A stretch of DNA of 64,000 bases, from NCBI GenBank assembly GCA_037190145.1, contig JBBCJU010000007.1, positions 124,001-188,000 of the forward strand, read 5' to 3'. The translations under genes and the position numbers were made by a program. This document shows, piece by piece, positions 31,948-39,728 of this stretch (its first letter is position 1; each line of letters opens with the position of its first letter). The notes beneath the pieces are model-generated. The model searched no databases. It had not been told where the DNA came from and saw only the letters and a program-made list of their open reading frames with translations. This DNA comes from 55-13 sp037190145. GTDB lineage: Bacteria > Armatimonadota > Fimbriimonadia > Fimbriimonadales > Fimbriimonadaceae.

Positions 31948-32337
31948 ATGGCCCCCATCTTCCTAACCGTCGAACAAGTGCTCGATCTTCACACCACGCT
32001 GATAGATCGACATGGAGGAAGTTATGGACTCCGAGACGCAGGGCTTCTAGAGAGTGCGACATTAGCGCCGCAGCAAACCTTCGGTGGCGAATATCTCTAC
32101 AAGTCTCTGCCTGAAATGGCAGTTGCATATTGGATTGGTTTGGTGACCAACCACCCATTTGTAGATGGCAATAAAAGGGTCGGACTATTCGCCTTTGATA
32201 CCTTTTGCTTAATGAACCACTTACACGTTGATATGACTAATGAAGAGGCAGTGGAGCTTACTTTGCAAATCGCCAGAGGTGAAGGGCATCGGGCTACTCT
32301 AGTGGAATTTGTAACTAGTTGCGCAGTGACCATTTAA
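31948..32337 (+). CDS. doc: Doc-family toxin (Fic fold)
   Basis: A 129-residue Fic/Doc protein. The active-site motif HPFVDGNKRVG matches HxFx(D/N)GNKR, and the N-terminal ILEAxL-type start (FLTVEQVLDLHTTLIDRHGG.YGLRD) is typical of Doc. Known Doc toxins phosphorylate and inactivate elongation factor EF-Tu, using the Fic fold. The gene follows the antitoxin by 2 bp, so the two are one operon. All recognisable active-site residues are intact, so the toxin should be functional unless neutralised. Confidence 0.92.
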   Translation: MAPIFLTVEQVLDLHTTLIDRHGGSYGLRDAGLLESATLAPQQTFGGEYLYKSLPEMAVAYWIGLVTNHPFVDGNKRVGLFAFDTFCLMNHLHVDMTNEEAVELTLQIARGEGHRATLVEFVTSCAVTI

Positions 32338-32355
32338 CCACAGTATTATCAGAGG

Positions 32356-33930
32356 GTGAAGTCCATTGCCTTCATCATCACTCTGACTGCATTTGCCGCT
32401 AACCAGTCTCCGAATAAATATGATCTTTTGATCACGGGCGGGAGGGTTATTGATGGCTCAGGCAACCCCTCATTCTTTGCGGATATCGCAGTGAAGAATG
32501 GCAAGATTGTCAAGGTTGGAAGGAACCTGGGGGTAGGCAATCAAACTCTAGATGCGAAAGGGATGGTGGTGGCACCAGGGTTTATTGATGTGCACACCCA
32601 TGCAGAGAATGTGACTCGACTTCGCGACGCTGAGAATTACATCCGCATGGGAGTTACGACCATCGTAGTCGGAAACTGTGGAAGTTCGGTGCCGAATGTT
32701 GCGAGCTTTCTTCAAGAAGTGGATCGGAAAGTCGCCGTCAATGTGGCAACCTTGGTTGGGCACAACACGATTCGTTCGGCAGCTATGGGAGGTTCTTTTG
32801 ATCGTCCACCCTCCAATGCGGAATTGGCTCAAATGCGAACGGCCGTTGACAATGCAATGCGTCAGGGTGCTTGCGGGCTATCGACCGGGCTCATTTACTT
32901 ACCCGGCACTTTCGCCAAAACGGACGAAATCGTTTCGTTGGCTAAGGTTGCCAACAACTACGATGGAATCTATGCAACTCATATGCGGAATGAGAGCGAT
33001 GAGGTTGTTAAGGCCCTCAACGAAGCGTTTGCCATCGGAAGAGGATCCGGAATTCGCATTCAGATTTCACACCTGAAGTTAGGAAAAGCGGGATGGGGAA
33101 ACACCGATGCGGTTTTGGAGACTTTACGAAAGGCCCGTGAACAGGGTTTGGACGTCACGCAAGACCAGTATGTTTACACCGCCAGTAGCACGAATCTCAC
33201 CCAGATGATTCCTTCTTGGGCACGAGAGGGCGGTCGAGAAAAGTTCAAGCAGCGTCTCCGGGATTCAGCGGTCAAGCAGAAAATGATTGACGAGATGAAG
33301 AAAAACTTGGAATTGCGAAAAGACAGTGACTACGGCTATGCAGTTGTCGCGCGCTTAGCAAGCAATATGCAGTTGAACGGGCTTACTATTCCGGAAGCAA
33401 CCAAGCGGGTGAAAGGCGACGACTCTCTTGATAACCAAATGGAATTCATTTTTGATGTAGAAGCAGCAGGAGGTGGAGCGGGCATCTTCTTTGGAATGAA
33501 TGAAGAGGATATCAAGACCTTTATGCAGTTACCCAGCACTATGTTTGCGGCGGACGGGTCTTGTCGTGAATTCGGAAAAGATGTTCCTCATCCAAGAAGC
33601 TATGGCAATAACGCGCGAGTGTTGGGTCGATATGTAAGAGAGATGAAAGCGATTCCTTTGGAGGATGCCATTCGAAAGATGACTTCCCTTCCCGCGAACT
33701 CATTCCGGTTCCGTGATCGAGGGTTGATCAAACCGGGCATGGCCGCAGACATTGTTGTTTTTGATCCCCAGAAGGTTGCAGATAAATCGACATATGCAGA
33801 TCCTCACCACTATGCTGTAGGCTTTAAGCATGTGGTGGTGAATGGAACGGCTGTGATCAAAGACACGAAGCGCACTGGAAAACGACCGGGCATGGCCTTG
33901 AAACACAAGCGAGACCGAGAGATACCATGA
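32356..33930 (+). CDS. N-acyl-D-amino-acid deacylase (amidohydrolase superfamily), secreted
   Basis: A 524-residue zinc amidohydrolase with a short signal peptide (MKSIAFIITLTAFAA). It shows the D-aminoacylase pattern: DLLITGGRVIDGSGNP, metal-binding HTHAEN, the metal-bridging Cys in VVGNCGSS, ATHMRNES, HLKLG, MFAADGS and the C-terminal RDRGLIKPGMAADIVVFDP. It would hydrolyse N-acyl-D-amino acids or D-peptides, perhaps from peptidoglycan. GTG start at 32356, 18 bp after doc in the same direction. Its stop overlaps the next gene by ATGA. Confidence 0.9.
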   Translation: MKSIAFIITLTAFAANQSPNKYDLLITGGRVIDGSGNPSFFADIAVKNGKIVKVGRNLGVGNQTLDAKGMVVAPGFIDVHTHAENVTRLRDAENYIRMGVTTIVVGNCGSSVPNVASFLQEVDRKVAVNVATLVGHNTIRSAAMGGSFDRPPSNAELAQMRTAVDNAMRQGACGLSTGLIYLPGTFAKTDEIVSLAKVANNYDGIYATHMRNESDEVVKALNEAFAIGRGSGIRIQISHLKLGKAGWGNTDAVLETLRKAREQGLDVTQDQYVYTASSTNLTQMIPSWAREGGREKFKQRLRDSAVKQKMIDEMKKNLELRKDSDYGYAVVARLASNMQLNGLTIPEATKRVKGDDSLDNQMEFIFDVEAAGGGAGIFFGMNEEDIKTFMQLPSTMFAADGSCREFGKDVPHPRSYGNNARVLGRYVREMKAIPLEDAIRKMTSLPANSFRFRDRGLIKPGMAADIVVFDPQKVADKSTYADPHHYAVGFKHVVVNGTAVIKDTKRTGKRPGMALKHKRDREIP

Positions 33931-34148
33931 ACTGGAAACTTACAGGCATCATATTCTTAACCTGTAGCACCTTAGCGGTGACAGTTGTAGTTGTTCTACT
34001 GCATTATTTATCGTCTCAACGTATCTATGTTTCACATGTGCGAATAGAGTCTTCGGGTGAATTGCTTTTCAGCATCATTCCCGGGATCATTGCTGGGATC
34101 ATAGGATTGACAACATATCTTGTCTTCTCCCGAAAGACGAACAAATAG
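33927..34148 (+). CDS. Small two-helix membrane protein
   Basis: A 73-residue protein with two hydrophobic helices (IIFLTCSTLAVTVVVVLLHYL and LLFSIIPGIIAGIIGLTTYLVF) joined by a polar loop, and a basic C-terminus. I do not recognise it. It overlaps the deacylase by ATGA and is followed 4 bp later by the helix-hairpin-helix gene, so translation of all three is probably coupled. Function unknown. Confidence 0.65.
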   Translation: MNWKLTGIIFLTCSTLAVTVVVVLLHYLSSQRIYVSHVRIESSGELLFSIIPGIIAGIIGLTTYLVFSRKTNK

Positions 34149-34152
34149 AACA

Positions 34153-34605
34153 GTGACTAATTTTGAACTTGCCAATGAGCTTCGTGACCTGCGTGATTTC
34201 TTGATTATCGCGGGTTATGAGGAGTCGCATGCCACTCGCTATACGCTTATTGCCAGAGCCATTGAGAAGATGCCTGAGTCCGTTCAGACTTTGAAGAACG
34301 AGGGGCGGTTGGATGATATTCCTGGAGTTGGCAAGCTCATCAAGCTATATATCAAGGAGTACCTTGAGACTGGAACTTGTTCAAAGCGGCAGGAATGGGC
34401 CAGCCAAGCACCAGACTCCGTACTAGAACTTGTCCGTATTCCCGGGGTTGGAGCAAAGACCGCTCGGTTTCTCTTCCAGAACTATGGCGTTTATTCCCTA
34501 GAGTCTTTGAAACTGGCTATCCACGACGGGAAACTTGATCAGGCTCCTGGGATTGGTCCGAAGACGCTTAAGACCATGCGCGAATTCGCAGAAAATCACA
34601 CGTAG
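34153..34605 (+). CDS. Stand-alone PolX/Pol-beta-type N-terminal helix-hairpin-helix protein
   Basis: A 150-residue protein matching the N-terminal part of family X DNA polymerases: the helical 8-kDa-like opening (ELANELRDLRDFLIIAG, YTLIARAIEKMPESV), then two helix-hairpin-helix units IPGVGKLIKLYIKEYLETG and IPGVGAKTARFLFQNYG, and a third GIGPKTLKTM. The nucleotidyltransferase and PHP domains that should follow are absent and no remnant is seen downstream. It probably binds DNA without polymerising. The GTG at 34153 (4 bp after the previous stop) is preferred over an upstream TTG at 34120. Confidence 0.75.
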   Translation: MTNFELANELRDLRDFLIIAGYEESHATRYTLIARAIEKMPESVQTLKNEGRLDDIPGVGKLIKLYIKEYLETGTCSKRQEWASQAPDSVLELVRIPGVGAKTARFLFQNYGVYSLESLKLAIHDGKLDQAPGIGPKTLKTMREFAENHT

Positions 34606-34694
34606 TCTAGGTTGAGCCCGCCTAGATCACTTCTACCAGATTCTGTTCTACTTAATGGCTGTCTAATGATCTCCTACAATATACTGGTCGGGAT

Positions 34695-35096
34695 ATGAGA
34701 CATCTTATCTTGTTTGCGGTTGCTTCCATCTGTATCTTGCTGGTGGGTTGCGGTGGCTCCGGCGGAGGGCGAAAGAGCGGAAATGTAGAGCGATTCCAAG
34801 GGTCCTTTAGCGGTACCTGGACTTCTAGCTCTAGTCAGAATGGAACTACAGCGGTGCTTATTGAGCCTAATGGTTTCTTTGATGGTGAGTTTGTAAATCT
34901 AACCCACTCGCTAACCGGGACAATCGAGGGCCAAATCACAGGCGATGGCACATTCGAAGGAACCATTGACTTGGGAGGAACGAGCCGAACCGGAGAAGGT
35001 CAGTTCACCATCTCGGGAGATGGCAATACTTTAACGGGCACGCTCGATGATAACGGCGCCACTTTAACGTTTAACCTCACAAGAGTTCCTATCTAG
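34695..35096 (+). CDS. Small beta-rich lipoprotein, copy 1
   Basis: A 133-residue lipoprotein. The signal peptide ends in a lipobox LVGC (Cys19), followed by a glycine linker and four or five repeated beta-strand units of the form G(T/S)IEGQITGDGTFEGTIDLGG, ending FNLTRVPI. Possibly a small beta-sandwich on the outer membrane. It is a diverged paralogue of the gene at 35158 (similar from lipobox to end). A TACAAT (34675-34680) with TTAATG 17 bp upstream is a reasonable promoter with a very short leader. Function unknown. Confidence 0.8.
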   Translation: MRHLILFAVASICILLVGCGGSGGGRKSGNVERFQGSFSGTWTSSSSQNGTTAVLIEPNGFFDGEFVNLTHSLTGTIEGQITGDGTFEGTIDLGGTSRTGEGQFTISGDGNTLTGTLDDNGATLTFNLTRVPI

Positions 35097-35157
35097 ACAG
35101 TTAAGGATGGGTTTGGTAACGCTTCGGTAACGCCGCCCATCCTATCCTTCCTTTGTT

Positions 35158-35559
35158 ATGAAGGTTTGGATTGTCCTTTTTTCGGTTATCGTAACTCTCC
35201 TCCTAATAGGCTGTGGTGGCTCTGGTGGGGGAGGCAAGAAGAATACTGTCGAGCGGTTCCAAGGCCCCTTTAGTGGTACCTGGAGTTCTAGCAATTCTCA
35301 GAATGGAACAACCTCAATTGTCATTCAGTCGGACGGCAGCTTCGAAGGAACATTTTACAACGCGACATGGGACCTCAATGGAACGATTGAGGGTCAGATT
35401 GTAGGTGATGGTTCCTTCGAAGGCATTATCAGAATAGGTGGTAGTACATATTCTGGAGATGGGCACTTTACGCTCTCTTCTGACGAACTAGATCTCGATG
35501 GTTCTATGGCGTACAGCGGCATCACTTTTACGTTCGACTTCTCTCGCGACAGTATGTAG
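35158..35559 (+). CDS. Small beta-rich lipoprotein, copy 2
   Basis: A 133-residue paralogue of the neighbour at 34695, exactly the same length and with the same order: signal peptide with lipobox LIGC, GGSGGG linker, ERFQGPFSGTWSSS, GTIEGQIVGDGSFEG and a final FTFDFSRDSM strand. The lipobox to strand region is well conserved between the two copies while the C-terminal third has drifted. They arose by tandem duplication. Three consecutive stem-loops follow the stop codon. Confidence 0.8.
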   Translation: MKVWIVLFSVIVTLLLIGCGGSGGGGKKNTVERFQGPFSGTWSSSNSQNGTTSIVIQSDGSFEGTFYNATWDLNGTIEGQIVGDGSFEGIIRIGGSTYSGDGHFTLSSDELDLDGSMAYSGITFTFDFSRDSM

Positions 35560-35563
35560 TTGA

Positions 35564-35653
35564 ACCAAGTGCCCCGAACTTGGTGCGACTAACCAGTCGC
35601 AAATATGGCCCGCTCAGAGCACGATCGCTGCTTCATGAAGGCTCTGGCGGGCC
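35564..35653 (+). other. Three consecutive stem-loops after the lipoprotein gene
   Basis: Immediately after the stop codon are hairpins 35564-35584 (ACCAAGT/ACTTGGT, 7-base loop), 35585-35600 (GCGACT/AGTCGC, 4-base loop) and 35607-35653 (a 13-bp stem GGCCCGC-CAGAGC with one bulge, 20-base loop). A T7 run starts 17 bases after the last stem. The spacing is too large for a classical terminator, so the block may be an mRNA 3' structure, a processed RNA or a terminator with a spacer. Confidence 0.55.
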
Positions 35654-35703
35654 GCCGAGATACTGGCTCATTTTTTTAGACTCCATAATCTTGAAAATGA
35701 TCC

Positions 35704-35796
35704 CTACATGCGGCCTTTTCGTTCTTCTGAAGTCCTCCCTTTCCTGGTGAGTAGAGCAAAGGCCCAAACAATCAAAGCCAGTATAAATACCGGCAT
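35704..35796 (-). CDS. Possible 30-aa single-helix membrane peptide
   Basis: A minus-strand frame encodes a 30-residue peptide: a strongly hydrophobic helix (PVFILALIVWAFALL, residues 2-16) followed by a basic, polar tail ending RKGRM. This is the composition of known small membrane peptides. AGGAG occurs 18 bases upstream of its ATG and is better placed for another ATG in a different frame, so the start signal is weak. It lies in the 352-bp gap after the lipoprotein pair. It could be spurious. Confidence 0.3.
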   Translation of the reverse strand: MPVFILALIVWAFALLTRKGRTSEERKGRM

Positions 35797-35911
35797 GACA
35801 ATTCATGGCTCGAAACTCCTATATAGATAGAGGCCGTGTCATTTTCAGTTTGTTCACGTTGATGCGTGGTTTCACAGTCTCTGTTTTACAATAGGGTGTA
35901 AGGGAAGAGTC

Positions 35912-36688
35912 TTGGTTCTATCGATCTTAGTCGCTATGGTTATAACCCCCGAACCACATGTTGTTCTGGGAGGGCATAAACAAATCGTTTTAGGGCTGAA
36001 GCCTGAGGCTCCGTTAGTTCTCAGCCATTACACATGGGTAGAGAGTAAGGCTAACGAGCAGGGATCTTCGACGAATGTCTACGCCCAAAGATTGGGGTAC
36101 GCCGCGACGAGGGTGAAAAACGATGTGATAAACAACCAGGTCGTTGACTTGTTTGAGACAGATGGACGCCTAAAACTTGATAAAGGGAAAGAGTTTGATG
36201 TTGGTATAGGAGCAAGCGAGACGGCTTGGATTAACCAGAAGTCAGGGCATATTTATCGACAACGGATGACAGTGGAAATACCAAGGATTGGTGAGCGAAC
36301 AGTTGAGGCAATCTATGGAACCAAGACGGTGGAACTGAGCATACGGGAAGGAGATAAGGTTCGCGACCTAACCCTCAATGTTGAAGGAGGCTGCCAACCC
36401 TTTTTCGACCGATTCAAGCCAATGGTGGTTGATGGGAAAGTTGTTCTTCGAGAAAAGAGCTTCTACGTTCTAGACCCCTATACATTGTCCTACAAAAAGG
36501 GGAGCGTTTCCGTTGGGAGCCGATTTGAGATTACGGTTCTCCTGAAGAAAGTGAAAGGAAACCTCTACCGATTTCGGTGGGACGGCCAAGACCAACGTAT
36601 TTACATTACCGATCAAAACGACCTTGTCAAAGTGGATCTAACGGATAAAGATTACTTACAGGTGGACGCAGTTCCCATGAAACGATAG
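35912..36688 (+). CDS. Uncharacterised secreted protein, 258 aa
   Basis: I do not recognise this family. A short hydrophobic N-terminus (VLSILVAMVITPEPHVVLG) may be a signal peptide. The body is beta-rich with alternating hydrophobic residues and many lysines; GCQPFFDRFKPMVVDGKVVLREKSFYVLDP suggests a lipoprotein-carrier-like or DUF-type beta sandwich, but I cannot name it. Starts with TTG at 35912, supported by GGGAAGAG about 6 bases upstream. No obvious operon partner; a stem-loop follows the stop. Confidence 0.6.
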   Translation: MVLSILVAMVITPEPHVVLGGHKQIVLGLKPEAPLVLSHYTWVESKANEQGSSTNVYAQRLGYAATRVKNDVINNQVVDLFETDGRLKLDKGKEFDVGIGASETAWINQKSGHIYRQRMTVEIPRIGERTVEAIYGTKTVELSIREGDKVRDLTLNVEGGCQPFFDRFKPMVVDGKVVLREKSFYVLDPYTLSYKKGSVSVGSRFEITVLLKKVKGNLYRFRWDGQDQRIYITDQNDLVKVDLTDKDYLQVDAVPMKR

Positions 36689-36697
36689 CCAGAATGC

Positions 36698-36719
36698 TTC
36701 GACCCACTTAGGGGTCGAA
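36698..36719 (+). terminator. Probable stem-loop terminator after the 35912 gene
   Basis: TTCGACCC and GGGTCGAA form an 8-bp perfect stem (6-base loop) 9 bases after the stop codon, followed by ATGTTTGT. The T-tract is weak. A second hairpin, GCTCCCC-aag-GGGGAGC (36777-36793), lies 28 bp beyond the convergent aldo/keto reductase stop and may serve that gene. Confidence 0.55.
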
Positions 36720-36820
36720 ATGTTTGTCCTGTAACTACGGTATCTGCGCTTCGCTCCGATATCCGGCTAAGGTCTGGCTCCCCAAGGGGGAGCTTCCTTA
36801 ACACACACAAACCAGCTACT

Positions 36821-37720
36821 TCAGCCTTGCTCTAGCCAGTGTAACTGCTCCGAAGAAAGTTCAATGTCGACGGCTTTCAGCGTATCTTTTGCTTGATCCG
36901 CATTACGCAAACCGGCCAATGCAAAAACGGGATAGGGTTGATTCAGAACCCAAGCCATTGCGATCTGGGGAGTGCTTACGCCAAGTTCAGCAGCAAGGTG
37001 GTCAGCTCTTTCTCGCCGTCCACGGCTGATCTCGTTATCGTAGGCTCGTACTACGTCCGGATCATCGGTGTGCGCGAAATATCCGCGAGCCATAGAAGAC
37101 CATGAGAACAGCGGGAACTGAGTTGCCTCATGCCACGCACGCCCTTCGGCTCCAATAGTGAGACACCCACCCCAAAGTGGTTCACTATTTTCTGCGAGCG
37201 TCAGATTGGGATTATTCAGTGACATCCCTTGCTTGCCGTTTTTCTCTGCGTACTCATTAGCTGCCGCAATTCTTTGGTGGGTCCAGTTGGAACCACCAAA
37301 AGCACCAATGAGGCCCTGAGCTTTATAGTCGTTCAGCCAGTCGACAATTTCACCAACGGGGACCTCTTCATCGTCACGGTGCAAGACAAACAAATCTGTG
37401 TAACCCACGCCCAACTTCTCATGGTTCTGCTGAATGTCGCTTCCCATGTCGGCATAGGTGACTCTCTTTGTTTCATAAGGGTGGCAACCCTTGTCTAGGA
37501 AAACCATTTCCTTCGCGACTCCACGAGAGCTAATCCATTTGCCCAATACACGACTATTGTCGCCATAACAATGGGCGGAATCAAAACTTCTTCCACCCAA
37601 TTCCCAAAAGGTATCGTAAGCTTCGAATGAAACATCTTCTGGCTGACCTAATAGGAAGTCTGAGCCGCAAACGATCTTCGAAATCTCTTTATCAAGGTGA
37701 GGAATCTTTCCGTATTTCAA
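36821..37720 (-). CDS. Aldo/keto reductase
   Basis: A 299-residue (beta/alpha)8 NAD(P)H oxidoreductase. The catalytic tetrad is visible as Asp and Tyr in FDSAHCYGDNSRVLG, Lys in VFLDKG and His in TDLFVLHRDD. NPNLTLAE and FPLFSWSSMARGYFA follow, with the coenzyme-binding LAGLRNADQAKD near the end. TTG at 37720 overlaps the Gfo/Idh stop (TTGA) and is preceded by AAGGAGAG; a longer frame would overlap that gene by 103 bp. It probably reduces a sugar-derived aldehyde or ketone; the coupled dehydrogenase supports sugar metabolism. Confidence 0.88.
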   Translation of the reverse strand: MKYGKIPHLDKEISKIVCGSDFLLGQPEDVSFEAYDTFWELGGRSFDSAHCYGDNSRVLGKWISSRGVAKEMVFLDKGCHPYETKRVTYADMGSDIQQNHEKLGVGYTDLFVLHRDDEEVPVGEIVDWLNDYKAQGLIGAFGGSNWTHQRIAAANEYAEKNGKQGMSLNNPNLTLAENSEPLWGGCLTIGAEGRAWHEATQFPLFSWSSMARGYFAHTDDPDVVRAYDNEISRGRRERADHLAAELGVSTPQIAMAWVLNQPYPVFALAGLRNADQAKDTLKAVDIELSSEQLHWLEQG

Positions 37721-38712
37721 CCTTCCAACTCTCCTTTGAAGTGCAATCCAGCACTCTTGCGCAACATATCTAAAGTCTGCATCTGCCCCTTGGTATCCGT
37801 AACGGTCATGTAGGGACACTCTTTAGCTTCTATAAATGAGGCGACCGCATCCGCTTCGTGGCCATAAAGTGCATCGTTGCTCACCCCAAGGTCGAAAGTC
37901 TCTACATCCTTACCATTTCGATGCAGATACATTTTCCCGCCTTCGGAAGTCTTCCACGGACTTTCAATGTCTATTCTTCCTTCAGAGCCATAGATACGAG
38001 CATCATTCTTCATGTTTAGGTGAACCCCGGTACCAAATGCCGCAGTGACATCATTCGGGAAATGGAGGATGCCTGTACCCCATTCATCGTAACCTTTCTC
38101 ACCGATATGTGCCGTGAATTCGGCTCGATCAGGTTCGCAACCCGCCACTAATCTAGAGAAAGAAACGCAATAGGAACCTACGTCCATGAGTCCACCACCG
38201 CCCCCTTCGTTCGTTGCTCGGAAGTTATTCCAATCATGGCCAGCGTGAAATGCGAATTCGGAGTTTATGGCGCAAACCTGTCCAATCGCTTTCTCTCCCA
38301 GCAACTCAACAAGCTTGCGAGTTTGCGGTGCGCATCGGTACATGAAAGCTTCCATAAAGAAGACGTTGTGCTCTTGCACCGCTTTCAGAGCCTGACCTGC
38401 CTCCAGAGCGTTGAGAGTAAAAGGCTTTTCACAAAGAATCGCCTTTCCTGCTTGCGCCGCTTTGATCGTCCATTCGCTATGAAGGGCATGCGGTGTTGCG
38501 ATGTAAACCGCCTGTACTTCAGGATCGTCAAGCACTTCTTGATAAGAGGCGTAAGGCTTGCCTCCATACTCTTCTGTAAACTCAGTTGCACGCTCAATAG
38601 TGCGAGAACCCGTTGCCACCAAAGTACCGGTTTTTGAAACCTTGAGACCTTTTGCAAACTGGTGGGCGATGGAGCCGGTCGCCAGAATGCCCCAATTCAA
38701 ATTGTCTGCCAT
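37717..38712 (-). CDS. Gfo/Idh/MocA family oxidoreductase
   Basis: A 331-residue NAD(P)-dependent oxidoreductase. N-terminal Rossmann domain starting LNWGILATGSIAHQFAKGL, VYIATPHALHSEW at the end of beta-4 and the family EKP motif in ILCEKPFTLN (about residue 93), followed by the C-terminal dimerisation and substrate domain with GGGGLMDVGSYCVSF. Relatives act on sugars and inositols (glucose-fructose oxidoreductase, 1,5-anhydrofructose reductase, dihydrodiol dehydrogenase). It is coupled by TTGA to the aldo/keto reductase and divergent from a fructosamine kinase. Confidence 0.9.
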   Translation of the reverse strand: MADNLNWGILATGSIAHQFAKGLKVSKTGTLVATGSRTIERATEFTEEYGGKPYASYQEVLDDPEVQAVYIATPHALHSEWTIKAAQAGKAILCEKPFTLNALEAGQALKAVQEHNVFFMEAFMYRCAPQTRKLVELLGEKAIGQVCAINSEFAFHAGHDWNNFRATNEGGGGGLMDVGSYCVSFSRLVAGCEPDRAEFTAHIGEKGYDEWGTGILHFPNDVTAAFGTGVHLNMKNDARIYGSEGRIDIESPWKTSEGGKMYLHRNGKDVETFDLGVSNDALYGHEADAVASFIEAKECPYMTVTDTKGQMQTLDMLRKSAGLHFKGELEG

Positions 38713-38836
38713 GACGCGGGTGAGATTACACGGCTGAACGATGGTTTTGTAGGTTTATCAGACGAGAATTAGAACAATTTAATGAGTCTGACGTTGTCAT
38801 GGCAAAGACCTGCATCAGCGTAGCGGGAAACAGGGC

Positions 38837-39706
38837 TTGTTCTGGCACAATTTGCAAGTGCAACTCCCGCATGCCGTCCTTGAATTTATCGACCATCGCC
38901 CGGTTCTCCACGAGCAAAAACTGGACGGAGGGATGATCAGCCTTACTCGCCGGATTGTTACCGAAAAAACTTCCTTCGTCATTAAGCAATGTCCCAACCC
39001 GCCTCCCCATCTTTATCAAAGAGAGTCAGAAGGTTTAAAGGCTCTCGGTGTTGAGGGAGGGCCTCGGATACCTCAAGTACTTAGGGTGAGTGATGAATAC
39101 CTACTGTTGGAGGATCTAGGAAAGAATGAACCTGGTCCTGGTTTTTGGGCAAAATTTGGACAGCAGGTTGCTCTGATGCATCAAGTGACACGGCCTAAGT
39201 ATGGCTTTGACCATGATAACTACCTGGGTTTACAGCTCATGGATAACACATGGTCCGATGATGGCTGGGAATTCTTTGCTCGCACTCGAGTCCTCAGGTT
39301 CCTTGGTGAGCCTTTATGTGAGGAGTTTTTGACGACACAAGATCGCAGCAGAGTCGAACGTTTAGCGGCCCAATTACCCTCGCTAATTCCTTTTCAACCT
39401 CCCAGCCTCATTCACGGTGATCTGTGGACAAGCAATATGTTGGTTGCACCAGATGGAAGCCCAGCAGTCATTGACCCAGCCACCTACTTTGGCTGGCCAG
39501 AAGCAGAACTTTCTATGACCTGTGCATACGATGGTGTTGGGCCTGAGTTTTTCGATGCTTATCGAGAAATTAATCCCCTTGAGTCTGGCTGGCAATCCCG
39601 ATTCGAAATCCTAGGCATTAGAGAAATGTTGAGCATGATCGCTCATACCGGAAACGAGTACGGCACCGTTCAAGCGTTGAGGGCTGTACTGGAGAAGTAC
39701 GCGTAG
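38837..39706 (+). CDS. Fructosamine kinase family protein
   Basis: A 289-residue member of the fructosamine/ketosamine-3-kinase family with an aminoglycoside-phosphotransferase fold. Family marks are LDGGMISLTRRIVTEKTSFVIKQ (nucleotide-binding lysine), EGLKALGVEGGPRIPQVLRV, LLLEDLG, SLIHGDLWTSNMLV (catalytic Asp) and AVIDPATYFGWPEAELSMT (metal-binding Asp). These enzymes phosphorylate ketoamine adducts so that they break down, a protein repair or sugar-use function. The longest frame starts with TTG at 38837; a GTG at 38855 is also possible. Divergent from the Gfo/Idh gene. Confidence 0.9.
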   Translation: MFWHNLQVQLPHAVLEFIDHRPVLHEQKLDGGMISLTRRIVTEKTSFVIKQCPNPPPHLYQRESEGLKALGVEGGPRIPQVLRVSDEYLLLEDLGKNEPGPGFWAKFGQQVALMHQVTRPKYGFDHDNYLGLQLMDNTWSDDGWEFFARTRVLRFLGEPLCEEFLTTQDRSRVERLAAQLPSLIPFQPPSLIHGDLWTSNMLVAPDGSPAVIDPATYFGWPEAELSMTCAYDGVGPEFFDAYREINPLESGWQSRFEILGIREMLSMIAHTGNEYGTVQALRAVLEKYA

Positions 39707-39728
39707 CGGTTAGCAAGAATATCCACGG

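Larger units (their letters stand above)
35560..35911. other. Gap of 352 bp between lipoprotein 2 and the 35912 gene
   Basis: Apart from the stem-loop block and the possible 30-aa minus-strand peptide listed separately, I see no gene here. A TACAAT -10-like hexamer at 35887-35892 lies 20 bases before the TTG start at 35912, and GGGAAGAG is a plausible ribosome binding site in between. No convincing -35 element is seen. Confidence 0.5.

Noticed and set aside
35105..35144. Terminator between the two lipoprotein genes (GGATGGG/CCCATCC)
   Set aside because: The stem is only 7 bp with a 24-base loop that contains a direct rather than inverted repeat, and the T-run is broken; too weak to call.
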